A stretch of DNA of 13,194 nt from an uncultured Rubrobacteraceae bacterium (GCA_902805985.1 CADCUW010000429.1:1-13194), one strand, 5' to 3'; shown: positions 5,887 through 12,197, numbered from the stretch's first letter. A program made the numbers and translations. The notes: generated by a model from the letters alone, not told the origin.

Positions 5887-6413
5887 AACTGACGGACGGC
5901 CAGCGCGAGAGGGTAAACGAGCTGCAGGCCCTCGCGGATGAAGCGAAGGATGGGGACCGGGGCGCCCGCAGACGGCTCCGGGTGGCCCTTCGCCAGAGCG
6001 CCCCGGAGGTGGTGGCGCGGTGCTCGGACACCGCCACCACCTACCGCGGCCTGCTTGCGAAAGCCGCTAGCGGCGGGAACCCCCTCGTGAGGGAGGCCAT
6101 CCTGGAGCGGGCGCGGCTGATGGCCTCGGAGCTGGCCGGGGAAAACCCCACCCCGCTGGAGATGCTGCTGTGCGATAGGGTGGCGTCCCTCTGGGTGCTC
6201 GTGGAGCTGCAAGAGGCACTGAACTCGGCGTGGTACTCCGGGCAAACGAAGGGCAAGACGTCGCCTGCTTTTATGCTCCAGATGGTCCGCCTGCAAGAGT
6301 CCGCGCATCGTCGTTACCTCCAGGCGATAAAGACCCTCGCGCAAGTCCAACGGCTCCGGAGGCCGGACCGACTTCAGGTGAACATCGGAGGCCAGCACGT
6401 CAACGTCTCGTGA
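5880..6413 (+). CDS. Helical island protein with C-terminal VNIGxxxVNV motif
   Basis: 177 residues. Predicted almost wholly alpha-helical: RERVNELQALADEAK, a RRRLRVALRQSAPEVVAR helix, a longer pair LVREAILERARLMASELAG and LEMLLCDRVASLWVLVELQEAL, then SAHRRYLQAIKTLAQVQRL, ending with the strand-like LQVNIGGQHVNVS. I recall this architecture from uncharacterised proteins that travel with small YYY-motif proteins and HTH/coiled-coil proteins in mobile DNA; it loosely resembles DNA-packaging or DNA-binding adaptor proteins but no family is firm. ATG 5880 was chosen over an ATG at 5862 because GGAGGCGGGA precedes it and it overlaps the previous stop. Confidence 0.65.
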   Translation: MLELTDGQRERVNELQALADEAKDGDRGARRRLRVALRQSAPEVVARCSDTATTYRGLLAKAASGGNPLVREAILERARLMASELAGENPTPLEMLLCDRVASLWVLVELQEALNSAWYSGQTKGKTSPAFMLQMVRLQESAHRRYLQAIKTLAQVQRLRRPDRLQVNIGGQHVNVS

Positions 6414-6460
6414 GCGGCGCAAGGTTGTCTTCTGACGGCTCGCACGGGGGGCGGTAAGGG

Positions 6461-6483
6461 TCTACCATGCGCGGTATGGTAGA
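6461..6483. promoter_or_regulatory. Palindrome spanning the start codon of the HTH gene
   Basis: TCTACCAT (6461-6468), spacer GCGCGGT, ATGGTAGA (6476-6483): eight perfect pairs around a 7-bp spacer. It covers both candidate ATG starts (6467 and 6476) of the HTH gene. The placement suggests an autoregulatory operator or an RNA stem that hides the start. Confidence 0.6.
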
Positions 6484-7024
6484 GGGCCGCCAGGACACGA
6501 CAGGACATCCGTCCACCGAGCGTGTGAGCGTTTCGCAGGCGGCCGATCACCTTGGCACCACCGTAGACGCCATCCGAAAGCGCGTCCAGCGTAGAACTAT
6601 CCCCCATGAGAAGGATCAGGAGGGGCGCGTGTGGATCCTCCTGGACACCGGCCGGCCGCGACAGGACAACGACCAGGACGCGACAGGACGTCAGCAGGAC
6701 GCCCTCATCGAAGCCAAAGACGGGACCATAGCGGACCTGCGGGCCCGCGTAGAGTTCCTCGAGCGCGAGCTGCAACGTCGCGGAGACGAGGCAAACACCC
6801 TGCACCGCATCGTTGCCGGCCTCACGCAAGCCAACACGACCCTGGCTGCTCGCATGCCGGAGCTGGAGGCCCCCCAGGAGCCCGCAGAAGACGCTGAGAC
6901 GGTCGAGGAGGCGCCGGGGAGGTCGGGGGGGCCCCGACCCGATGCCCCAGGCCCCCAGACGGCTACACAACCTCCTCAGGGCGGGGGTTTGCGCGGGTTG
7001 CGGCGTCGCATCCTCGGATGGTAA
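6467..7024 (+). CDS. Helix-turn-helix/coiled-coil DNA-binding protein
   Basis: 185 residues in three parts. Residues 19-62 (RVSVSQAADHLGTTVDAIRKRVQR...RVWILLDTG) are an excisionase/MerR-like winged HTH. Residues 78-134 (LIEAKDGTIADLRARVEFLERELQRR...RMPELE) are a leucine-zipper-like coiled coil, probably for dimerisation. A Pro/Glu linker leads to a short basic amphipathic tail GLRGLRRRILGW that could touch the membrane or a partner. Proteins of this layout are common in actinobacterial islands; their job (partition, excision or repression) is not settled. The start at 6467 lies in a palindrome; 6476 is an equal in-frame alternative. Six CAGGAC hexamers occur inside the gene. The stop is 5 bp before the right-end palindrome. 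Confidence 0.75.
   Translation: MRGMVEGRQDTTGHPSTERVSVSQAADHLGTTVDAIRKRVQRRTIPHEKDQEGRVWILLDTGRPRQDNDQDATGRQQDALIEAKDGTIADLRARVEFLERELQRRGDEANTLHRIVAGLTQANTTLAARMPELEAPQEPAEDAETVEEAPGRSGGPRPDAPGPQTATQPPQGGGLRGLRRRILGW
6491..6700. repeat. Six CAGGAC hexamers, partly helically phased
   Basis: CAGGAC starts at 6491, 6501, 6662, 6674, 6684 and 6695, so spacings are 10 in the first group and 12, 10, 11 in the second. Three copies are extended to CGACAGGAC (6498, 6659, 6681). The copies are read in two different codon frames (Gln-Asp, and Thr-Gly-Arg or Thr-Gly-His), which points to selection on DNA rather than protein. Confidence 0.6.
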
Positions 7025-7029
7025 GGGTT

Positions 7030-7068
7030 TTCTTATGTGAGAGCCTCGTGGTGCATCTTACATAAGAA
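7030..7068. repeat. Palindrome, right island end
   Basis: TTCTTATGT (7030-7038) and ACATAAGAA (7060-7068), nine perfect pairs, spacer 21. The same arms form the outer stem of the palindrome at 1158-1202. It lies right behind the HTH gene; the AT-rich stem without a T-run argues against a terminator. Confidence 0.65.
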
Positions 7069-7239
7069 GCTTTGCCAGTCTGCCGTGAGGTCGTCCGGGC
7101 GTCTGGACTATTCAGGAAGCCGCATATCCATCCATTGCACAAACGCCTGTCGCCGACGGCCCTACGCGGGCGGGGTAATCGGGGCGCTTATGGCCCGTCT
7201 GTGCCCGGTCTTATGCGGGATCCTGCAAATGGACTTCGG

Positions 7240-7271
7240 AGAATGATCCTTCCACGCACTCCGGTGAATAG
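7240..7271. repeat. Dispersed repeat, copy C (right half)
   Basis: 32 bases starting AGAATGATCC and ending GGTGAATAG are identical, in the same orientation, to 9479-9510. Weaker similarity reaches back to CTGCA at about 7223. It lies just upstream of the CPBP protease gene. Confidence 0.85.
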
Positions 7272-7314
7272 CCGATCTGGGACAATGCGATCCGCGACCG
7301 ACGGAAGGGGCTGG

Positions 7315-8040
7315 ATGGAGCAGAGCGGCCGACTCAAGCGCTTCGAGGACCCGAACGACGACTTCCCGTTCTACGACGGCCGGCCCGCCCGCATCGCCGG
7401 GCGGGGGTGGGCGCTGCTGGTGGGGGCGGTGGTCGCCGCGTTCCTCGCGCTGTTCTTGGCGCCGTTCCCGACCCTGGTCAACCAGGTCCTCACCGTCGCC
7501 CTGCCGCTCGGGGCCCTCGCGTACGTGGCGCCGGGGAACTGGGGGGCCCTGTTCCGGAGGGTGCGGGGGAGGGACCTCGCCCTGATGGTGGGGTTCGCGC
7601 TGCTGAACCTCGCCGTCTCCTTGACGGTGGCGTCGGTCGTCAGCCTCGTGTTCGGCGCGGACGCCAACGCCGAGACGGCCCAGCTCACCCAGCAGACGGG
7701 GTCGGGGTTGGCGCTGTTCTTCCTCGGGACGGGGGTGCAGCTCCTCGGGGAGGAGCTCTTCACGGTCCTGCCGTTCCTGGCGGTGGTTTACCTCTGCTAC
7801 TCGCGGGCGGGGTTCTCCCGGGGCGGGTCGGTGTTGATCGCGTGGCTGCTCTCGGCGCTGCTCTTCGGGCTGATGCACCTGCCCGTCTACGACTGGAACC
7901 TCCTGCAGTGCGTGGTCGTCATCGGGTCGGCCCGCCTCGTGCTCACGCTTGCCTACATAAAGACGAAGAACCTGTGGGTGAGCTACGGCGCCCACCTGAT
8001 CAACGACTGGACCATCTTCGTGTACCTGATACTGTTCTGA
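7315..8040 (+). CDS. CPBP-family intramembrane metalloprotease
   Basis: 241 residues with about seven hydrophobic segments after a charged N-terminus. The CPBP (Abi/CAAX-protease) motifs are present in order: GEELFTVLPF (glutamates 146 and 147), FGLMHLP (H188) and YGAHLIND (H227, N230). The usual EExxxR arginine is replaced (EELFTVL), a variant I recall from bacteriocin-immunity-type members. Members cleave or bind within membranes, and roles include peptide maturation, immunity and membrane-protein turnover; the substrate here is unknown. ATG 7315 has GGAAGGGG about 6 bases upstream; an in-frame ATG at 7285 has none, and the frame stays open further upstream through repeat copy C. Convergent with the PrsW gene. 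Confidence 0.85.
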   Translation: MEQSGRLKRFEDPNDDFPFYDGRPARIAGRGWALLVGAVVAAFLALFLAPFPTLVNQVLTVALPLGALAYVAPGNWGALFRRVRGRDLALMVGFALLNLAVSLTVASVVSLVFGADANAETAQLTQQTGSGLALFFLGTGVQLLGEELFTVLPFLAVVYLCYSRAGFSRGGSVLIAWLLSALLFGLMHLPVYDWNLLQCVVVIGSARLVLTLAYIKTKNLWVSYGAHLINDWTIFVYLILF

Positions 8041-8113
8041 ACAACAGGAGGAACATTGCCGTATAGACCGCCGCGATGTCCCAGGCCTTCGCCGGGCTTG
8101 GGCTCTTCTGCAT
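8000..8113 (-). CDS. Possible membrane microprotein
   Basis: A 37-residue frame with an ATG at 8113 preceded by GGAGGAG, a strong ribosome site. The peptide has one short hydrophobic segment (AAVYTAMFLLLF) between basic ends. It lies 50 bp behind the PrsW stop on the same strand, and its end overlaps the CPBP gene antisense by 41 bp. Not recognised; it may be a chance frame, since the strong ribosome site is the only positive sign. Confidence 0.3.
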   Translation of the reverse strand: MQKSPSPAKAWDIAAVYTAMFLLLFRTVSGTRRWSSR

Positions 8114-8162
8114 CGGCTCCTCCTCTAAGGACGCTTCGTCATGGTGGCCCTTCCGTGTCCCC

Positions 8163-9305
8163 TCACGCGCGGTTGCGCAGCGCCTCGACGTAGGCGGCGT
8201 CCCGCTTCTCAACCTCCACCGTCGTCGCCCCCCGGCCGACCCGATCGCGGTAGAAGGCAAGCTCCGAGGCGACCTGGGCGAAGCGAGCACGTCTCCGCCA
8301 AGGGCGGTAGCCCTGGCGCAGGGCGCCGAGCGACGCCGTGATGCGTCCGCGGACGCTCCCGAGCGAATCGTACTCCTGCTGGGTGAGCACGCCGCTTTGG
8401 AGTTCCGGCCTAAGGTGCTCGCGGACCAGGCGCCCTTCCCTGGAGAGCCCGTAGGCCACGAAGGCGACCACCAGCAGCGCGAGCGGCAGGAAGATCCTCA
8501 AGTAGTTCGTTGCTATGCCCGCCATGCCCTCGCCCACGAGCGCGCCGTAGTCCCACAGGCTGTGAACCGTCATGGCGGCGAGCAGGCCCGCTATCGGGGC
8601 GCCGATGCGCGCGGCCCTGCTGGTGGCCCGGCTGGCGATCCCGAACCCTATCCCGGTGAGGGCCGTCATAAGCGGGTGCAGGAAGGGCTCGAGCACGCCG
8701 CGCAAGAGGAAGGTGAGCTCGAAGGACAACCCCGATCGGGCGATGGCGCCCGCGTAGTACTCGACGTTCTCGATCATCGCGAAGCCGAGCCCGACCATCG
8801 CCGCGTAGACGATGCCGTCTATCACGCCGTCGAACTCGTTGCGCTTCCAGAGGTAGAGGATCAGGAGCGCGAGGCCCTTGGCCCCCTCCTCGGCCGCCCC
8901 GGGCACGACGGACCCGCCTATGGCGTTCGCCAGCGCCGAGTTCGGGCCGAAGATCGCAGGCAGGAGCGCTTCTATGAGCACGACCTCCAGCGCGAGCGAC
9001 AGGAAGAGCGCGAACGTAGCGCCCCACAAGAAGGCCCAGAGCAGCAGCAGGCGGGGCTCCCTCTCGTAGCGGTCGATCCACAGCGCCAGGGCCAGGTAGA
9101 GGGGCACCGGCAGCACGCTGGCGACGATCGCCCAGGCAAGGTTGCCGAAGCCCGACCCCTCCCCGGTGGCGGCCAGGAACAACAGGACGCCCACGAGAGC
9201 GACCAGCACCGCCGCCGCCCGGAGGGCCACCCTCAGTATCCCGTGGTTCTTGCGGGCTGGGCCGTCCGGCAGGACCGCGCCGCCCCTAGATCGATTGGCC
9301 CCCAT
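8163..9305 (-). CDS. PrsW-family intramembrane metalloprotease
   Basis: 380 residues, multi-pass membrane protein of the PrsW/RsiW-protease family. The family motifs are clear: PGAAEEGAKGL (E139, E140), a second glutamate motif MIENVEYY (E179) and histidines in EPFLHPLMT (H210) and MTVHSLWDY (H248), which together would hold the zinc. In Bacillus PrsW cleaves the anti-sigma factor RsiW; here no sigma/anti-sigma pair is nearby, so the substrate is open. The C-terminal 110 residues are cytoplasmic and helical (LTQQEYDSLGSVRGRI). I chose ATG 9305; a GTG at 9341 in frame is possible. The frame stays open upstream into a dispersed repeat, but that part encodes no family residues. Confidence 0.88.
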   Translation of the reverse strand: MGANRSRGGAVLPDGPARKNHGILRVALRAAAVLVALVGVLLFLAATGEGSGFGNLAWAIVASVLPVPLYLALALWIDRYEREPRLLLLWAFLWGATFALFLSLALEVVLIEALLPAIFGPNSALANAIGGSVVPGAAEEGAKGLALLILYLWKRNEFDGVIDGIVYAAMVGLGFAMIENVEYYAGAIARSGLSFELTFLLRGVLEPFLHPLMTALTGIGFGIASRATSRAARIGAPIAGLLAAMTVHSLWDYGALVGEGMAGIATNYLRIFLPLALLVVAFVAYGLSREGRLVREHLRPELQSGVLTQQEYDSLGSVRGRITASLGALRQGYRPWRRRARFAQVASELAFYRDRVGRGATTVEVEKRDAAYVEALRNRA

Positions 9306-9352
9306 GCCCGCCCCCGGATCTGCGCGCTCGGTGTCCACCTTCTTCCCGCGTT

Positions 9353-9391
9353 CGCGCGTCCTGCCCGACCGTGCAGTCGGGTGGACGCGCG
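9353..9391 (-). promoter_or_regulatory. Long leader hairpin of the PrsW gene
   Basis: CGCGCGTCC (9353-9361) pairs with GGACGCGCG (9383-9391), and CCCGAC (9364-9369) with GTCGGG (9376-9381): 15 pairs broken only by a 2/1 bulge, loop of 6. A -10-like TATGAT on the minus strand (9393-9398) abuts it, so the stem would be close to the 5' end of the PrsW mRNA. Confidence 0.55.
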
Positions 9392-9442
9392 AATCATATA
9401 CCAACGTGGCCCGAAAGGGGTATTGCCACGCGATCACCGGGC

Positions 9443-9510
9443 GCGGACTTCCGAGAACCCCCTGCAGGCGAAGTTCGCAGAATGATCCTTCCACGCACTC
9501 CGGTGAATAG
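9443..9510. repeat. Dispersed repeat, copy B (full length)
   Basis: Copy B joins the left half seen in copy A (9443-9475 matches 721-753 at about 31 of 33) to the right half seen in copy C (9479-9510 identical to 7240-7271). It contains the small dyad GCGAA-g-TTCGC. It fills the gap between the PrsW and PGPGW genes. Confidence 0.85.
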
Positions 9511-9519
9511 GGGCCGGGT

Positions 9520-9930
9520 TCAGCCGCCGAAGAGCAGGCGGTAGGCCACGTAGAGGACCGCGGCGGCGCCTATCACGGCCGCCGAGGCGACCAGGGCCTT
9601 GCCCGCGGCCGACGACCCCCACACGCCCCCGACCCACCGGCCCAGCGTCCTCGCCCGCACCTCGGCCCAGTCCAGCAGGCGGGCGACGGGGTAGAACTCA
9701 CCGGAGACCATGGCGAGGCCCACAAAGAAGGTAAGCGTGCCGGGGCCGGGGAGCACCCCGAAGGCGAGGCTGCCGAGCGCGACGACGAGCCCGCCTACGA
9801 CGAAGAAGAGTCTGCGGGGGTCCCGCCAGCCGCGCTCGCGCTCTTGCTGGTAGCGGTAGCGGTCACGGAAGCGGTGCCCGGGGTCGCTCGCCCCGAAGCG
9901 CCGCCAGCCCTCTTTCGCCCTCCCGATCAT
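9520..9930 (-). CDS. PGPGW-family small membrane protein
   Basis: 136 residues. The family mark is GVLPGPGTLTFF (PGPG at 61-64) between two hydrophobic segments (about 41-60 and 64-78), followed by a polar helix (ARLLDWAEVRARTL) and a last membrane segment (112-133). The basic N-terminus (MIGRAKEGWRRF, RFRDRYRYQQERERGWRDPRR) would be cytoplasmic. The function of this family is unknown; members are widespread in actinobacteria and related to the TIGR02611 group. The ATG at 9930 lacks a strong ribosome site. It follows the phospholipase-like gene by 33 bp on the same strand and may be co-transcribed. Confidence 0.8.
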   Translation of the reverse strand: MIGRAKEGWRRFGASDPGHRFRDRYRYQQERERGWRDPRRLFFVVGGLVVALGSLAFGVLPGPGTLTFFVGLAMVSGEFYPVARLLDWAEVRARTLGRWVGGVWGSSAAGKALVASAAVIGAAAVLYVAYRLLFGG

Positions 9931-9963
9931 GACCCACGCGTCTTGCCCGCGACGCGACCGGCG

Positions 9964-10653
9964 CTACCCAAGCCCTCCTCCCTGGTCATCTCCCGCTGGG
10001 CCTTGGAAGCCGTCGGAGTCCCCTGACTCCAGGGTGGTCGTGTCGCTGTTAGGCGATGGGAGTATGTCCAGGTTGAGAAGGGGTGCTAGGAGGCCCTTGG
10101 GGCCCTTGTCTTCCTCGACCGTGTTTGTGTTGCTGTCGCTCCAGGAGTAGCCCTCGTTGCTCTCCTCTACCGATCGGCCGCCCTGCGGTCCCTGCTCCCG
10201 CGTTCCTTCGCTCACCGCGTCTCCTCCTCTGGTTTTGGTTCCCTTGCCGCCTCGGGGCGACGCCCCCTTGAAGAGGGTTCGTCCCAACCCGAGGTTCGGC
10301 TCGGCCAAGGAGAAGTACGCCAGCGCGAGCAGCCCCGCGTTCTTGCCCTCTTGGGACGGGGTCTCGGCTATGGCCGTCGGCAGGAGCTCGACGAAGTCGC
10401 GGTCGCACCCCTCGTTGTAGTCGCCGAGGAGCGCGTAGCAGCGGTTGTGCTCCCGGCAGGCGGCGTCCACGGCGTCCACGGGCGGCGTCCGGTAGGTGGG
10501 GTCGCCGTGGCCGCGCCCGCAGTAGTTGCCGTAGAACGGCAGGCTCCTGGGCCGCTCGGTCAGCCCAGAGAGCCCGGGGACCGGGATGCCCGCCAGCGGG
10601 CGGGGCGGCCCGCCGTGCCCCGGACGCCCGACTTCCTTCCTCGGGCTACTCAC
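9964..10653 (-). CDS. Phospholipase A2-like protein with Asn in the calcium position
   Basis: 229 residues. Residues 41-86 match the core of secreted phospholipase A2: calcium-loop YGNYCGRGHG (41-50) followed by PVDAVDAACREHNRCY (58-73), where H69 is the catalytic histidine and C66/C72 sit as in the family; CDRDF (83-87) could supply the second aspartate. The usual HD pair reads HN here: the calcium-binding aspartate is an asparagine, so activity is uncertain. No signal peptide is seen. The last 90 residues are Gly/Ser/Asp-rich and probably disordered. GTG start with AGGGAG 5 bases upstream. It sits 57 bp behind the phasin-like gene, both possibly concerned with lipid surfaces. Confidence 0.75.
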   Translation of the reverse strand: MSSPRKEVGRPGHGGPPRPLAGIPVPGLSGLTERPRSLPFYGNYCGRGHGDPTYRTPPVDAVDAACREHNRCYALLGDYNEGCDRDFVELLPTAIAETPSQEGKNAGLLALAYFSLAEPNLGLGRTLFKGASPRGGKGTKTRGGDAVSEGTREQGPQGGRSVEESNEGYSWSDSNTNTVEEDKGPKGLLAPLLNLDILPSPNSDTTTLESGDSDGFQGPAGDDQGGGLG

Positions 10654-10710
10654 GCGCGCTCCCTCGCTCTCGAAGGTCCCGCCCCGGTCGTTTCCTGGCG
10701 GGGCGTGCCC

Positions 10711-11334
10711 CTAAGAGGCGGCCCTCAGCTTCTGGTCGTAGCGCTCGATGAGGGTCTTGCGGTTCTGGTTCTGGCGCTCGTGGTCCCTGAGGCGCCCCAC
10801 CTGGTCGTCCGTGAGGGGACCGAGCCTCCCCTCGATCTCCTCGACGCTCATCGAGTCGTAGCCGGGGATCGGGAAGGTGGCCGCGTCCGCCGCCTCCCGG
10901 GTGGCGCCGGCCGCCGCCCCCGCCGTGGCCCCCGCCGCCGAGGCAGCCGTGCCCACCAGGCTCGTGGTCGTCTCCGTCATGGTCCTCGCGCCTTCCCGTG
11001 CGCTTTGGGCGGCCATCTCGGTGCCCGAGCGGTAGCGGGAGAAGGCGTCGTCGAGGAACTCGGCGTAGGCCTCCACGGACTCCTGGGCCAGCGCCTGCCC
11101 TGCCTCCTGCTGCCTGGCTGCCTGCTCGCTGAGCGCCTGGGCCCCCGCTCGGTTGGCCTCGGTCTGCTCCCTGAGGTTCTGGGCCACGAGCTCCGAGAAC
11201 TCCTGGGCGCGCTGCTGCTGGCGCTGCCCGGCCTCTGCTGCCTGCCCGTAGACTACCCTGTACGAATCGGCCAGGGTCTCCGCGAACCGCCGGGCCGCCT
11301 CGTTGACGTCTCGGGCCTTACCTCTGTCCATCAT
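10711..11334 (-). CDS. Phasin-like helical protein with IPGYDxMSxxEI C-terminal domain
   Basis: 207 residues. Residues 1-110 are a long Gln/Ala/Glu-rich amphipathic helix or coiled coil (QAAEAGQRQQQRAQEFSEL and following), as in phasins that coat polyester or lipid granules. Residues 120-150 are an Ala/Gly/Thr stretch (SAAGATAGAAAGATREAA). The end (154-207), FPIPGYDSMSVEEIEGRLGPL...QNRKTLIERY, matches a small domain that I recall from actinobacterial proteins (DUF8129-like), thought to mediate protein contacts. Start at the first of two ATGs, with GGAGGAGAACGGAG upstream. Gas-vesicle, granule or envelope roles remain possible; nothing here names a substrate. Confidence 0.65.
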   Translation of the reverse strand: MMDRGKARDVNEAARRFAETLADSYRVVYGQAAEAGQRQQQRAQEFSELVAQNLREQTEANRAGAQALSEQAARQQEAGQALAQESVEAYAEFLDDAFSRYRSGTEMAAQSAREGARTMTETTTSLVGTAASAAGATAGAAAGATREAADAATFPIPGYDSMSVEEIEGRLGPLTDDQVGRLRDHERQNQNRKTLIERYDQKLRAAS

Positions 11335-11396
11335 GCTCCGTTCTCCTCCCTTGGGGGCTTGTGCCTTCTGCGCTTTCTACCCTGCCCGGGCCCGCG

Positions 11397-12185
11397 CTAC
11401 GCCTGCCCGCCCCCGAGGAACGCGAGGACCCCGCGGTTCACCTCGGCGGCCCGCTCGATAAAGACCAGGTGCTCGGCCCCCTCGAGGACGAGCAGCCTGG
11501 CGCCGGGGACGGCCTCCGCCAGGGCGCGGGCGTTGGCGGGGGGCACGTAGCGGTCCTCGGAGCCGTGGATCACGAGGGTGGGCGAGCCTATGCGCCCCAC
11601 GTCGCCCGAGTGGTCGAAGCGGGCGCCGGCCAGCGCCTGCGCGTTGTAGGAGGCAGGCGAGGGCGAGTCCTCCAGACGCTTCTGGACGATCCACTCGAAC
11701 TCATCTGGGTTCTCGGCGCGGTAGCGTTCCGAGGTGGCCCCCTCGAGCCCGCGCCGCGCCGCCTGCTTAGGGCTGAGGGCGCCGAGGCCGAGCATCTTGC
11801 CCGTGGCCCCTGCCGACATGTGCGCCTGCCCACGGCCGCCGTGGCCCGTGCTGACGAGGACGAGCCCGGCCACGAGCTCGGGCCGCGAGAGCGCCAGCTC
11901 CTGGGCGACGAAGCCGCCGAGGGAGGCGCCCAGCACGTGCGCGTTGTTCACCCCGAGGTGGGCGAGGAGGTCGGCCACGTCGCCGGCGAGGTCCCCGACC
12001 CCGAGCCCCCGGTCGCTCCCGCGGCGCGCGTCGAAGGTGATGGTGGCGAAGCTGCGCGAGAGGTCCGGGACCTGCTTGAACCAGCCCCAGCGGCCGAAGC
12101 CTAATCCGTTGACGAGGACGAGGGAGGGCCCCGAGCCGTGGACCTCGTACTCGATGGACGCGTTGGGCGTGTTGGTCACGGGCAC
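11397..12185 (-). CDS. Alpha/beta hydrolase
   Basis: 262 residues, complete alpha/beta-hydrolase fold. Oxyanion loop NGLGFGRWGW (26-35), nucleophile elbow GASLGG (S88), acid in HGSEDRYVP (D211) and histidine in GAEHLVF (H239) form a full catalytic triad. The short cap (about 120-180) resembles the 3-oxoadipate enol-lactonase/haloperoxidase-like branch, but the substrate cannot be read from sequence. No signal peptide, so cytoplasmic. The GTG at 12185 lies in a hairpin; a second in-frame GTG at 12179 is equally possible, and neither has a clear ribosome site. Same direction as the GNAT gene 39 bp upstream. Confidence 0.88.
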   Translation of the reverse strand: MPVTNTPNASIEYEVHGSGPSLVLVNGLGFGRWGWFKQVPDLSRSFATITFDARRGSDRGLGVGDLAGDVADLLAHLGVNNAHVLGASLGGFVAQELALSRPELVAGLVLVSTGHGGRGQAHMSAGATGKMLGLGALSPKQAARRGLEGATSERYRAENPDEFEWIVQKRLEDSPSPASYNAQALAGARFDHSGDVGRIGSPTLVIHGSEDRYVPPANARALAEAVPGARLLVLEGAEHLVFIERAAEVNRGVLAFLGGGQA

Positions 12186-12197
12186 GGCGTCGTGCCC
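12180..12197 (-). promoter_or_regulatory. Hairpin over the hydrolase start codon
   Basis: GGGCACG (12180-12186), loop GCGT, CGTGCCC (12191-12197). Seven pairs that include the GTG start at 12185. It may lower initiation unless opened, or stop the transcript from the GNAT gene. Confidence 0.45.

Larger units (their letters stand above)
1046..7070. mobile_element. Putative integrated replicative element (primase-type island)
   Basis: Between two chromosomal gene blocks lies a run of genes typical of mobile DNA: SWIM protein, XRE regulator, DUF3854 primase-like protein, three small unknown genes and a HTH/coiled-coil protein. Similar-armed palindromes lie just inside both ends (1158-1202 and 7030-7068). 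The island is mostly co-oriented on the plus strand. No recombinase, relaxase, terminase or capsid gene is visible, so it is either mobilised in trans, a remnant, or continues with genes lost here. Boundaries are inferred from gene content and the palindromes; no target-site duplication was found by eye. Confidence 0.5.

Noticed and set aside
8076..9485. Long plus-strand open frame of about 470 codons
   Set aside because: It is antisense to the PrsW gene and reads as Arg/Glu/Gly-rich low-complexity sequence; the minus strand carries clear protease motifs.
10351..11550. Plus-strand frame of about 400 codons over the phasin-like gene
   Set aside because: Mirror of minus-strand coding in GC-rich DNA; no family features.
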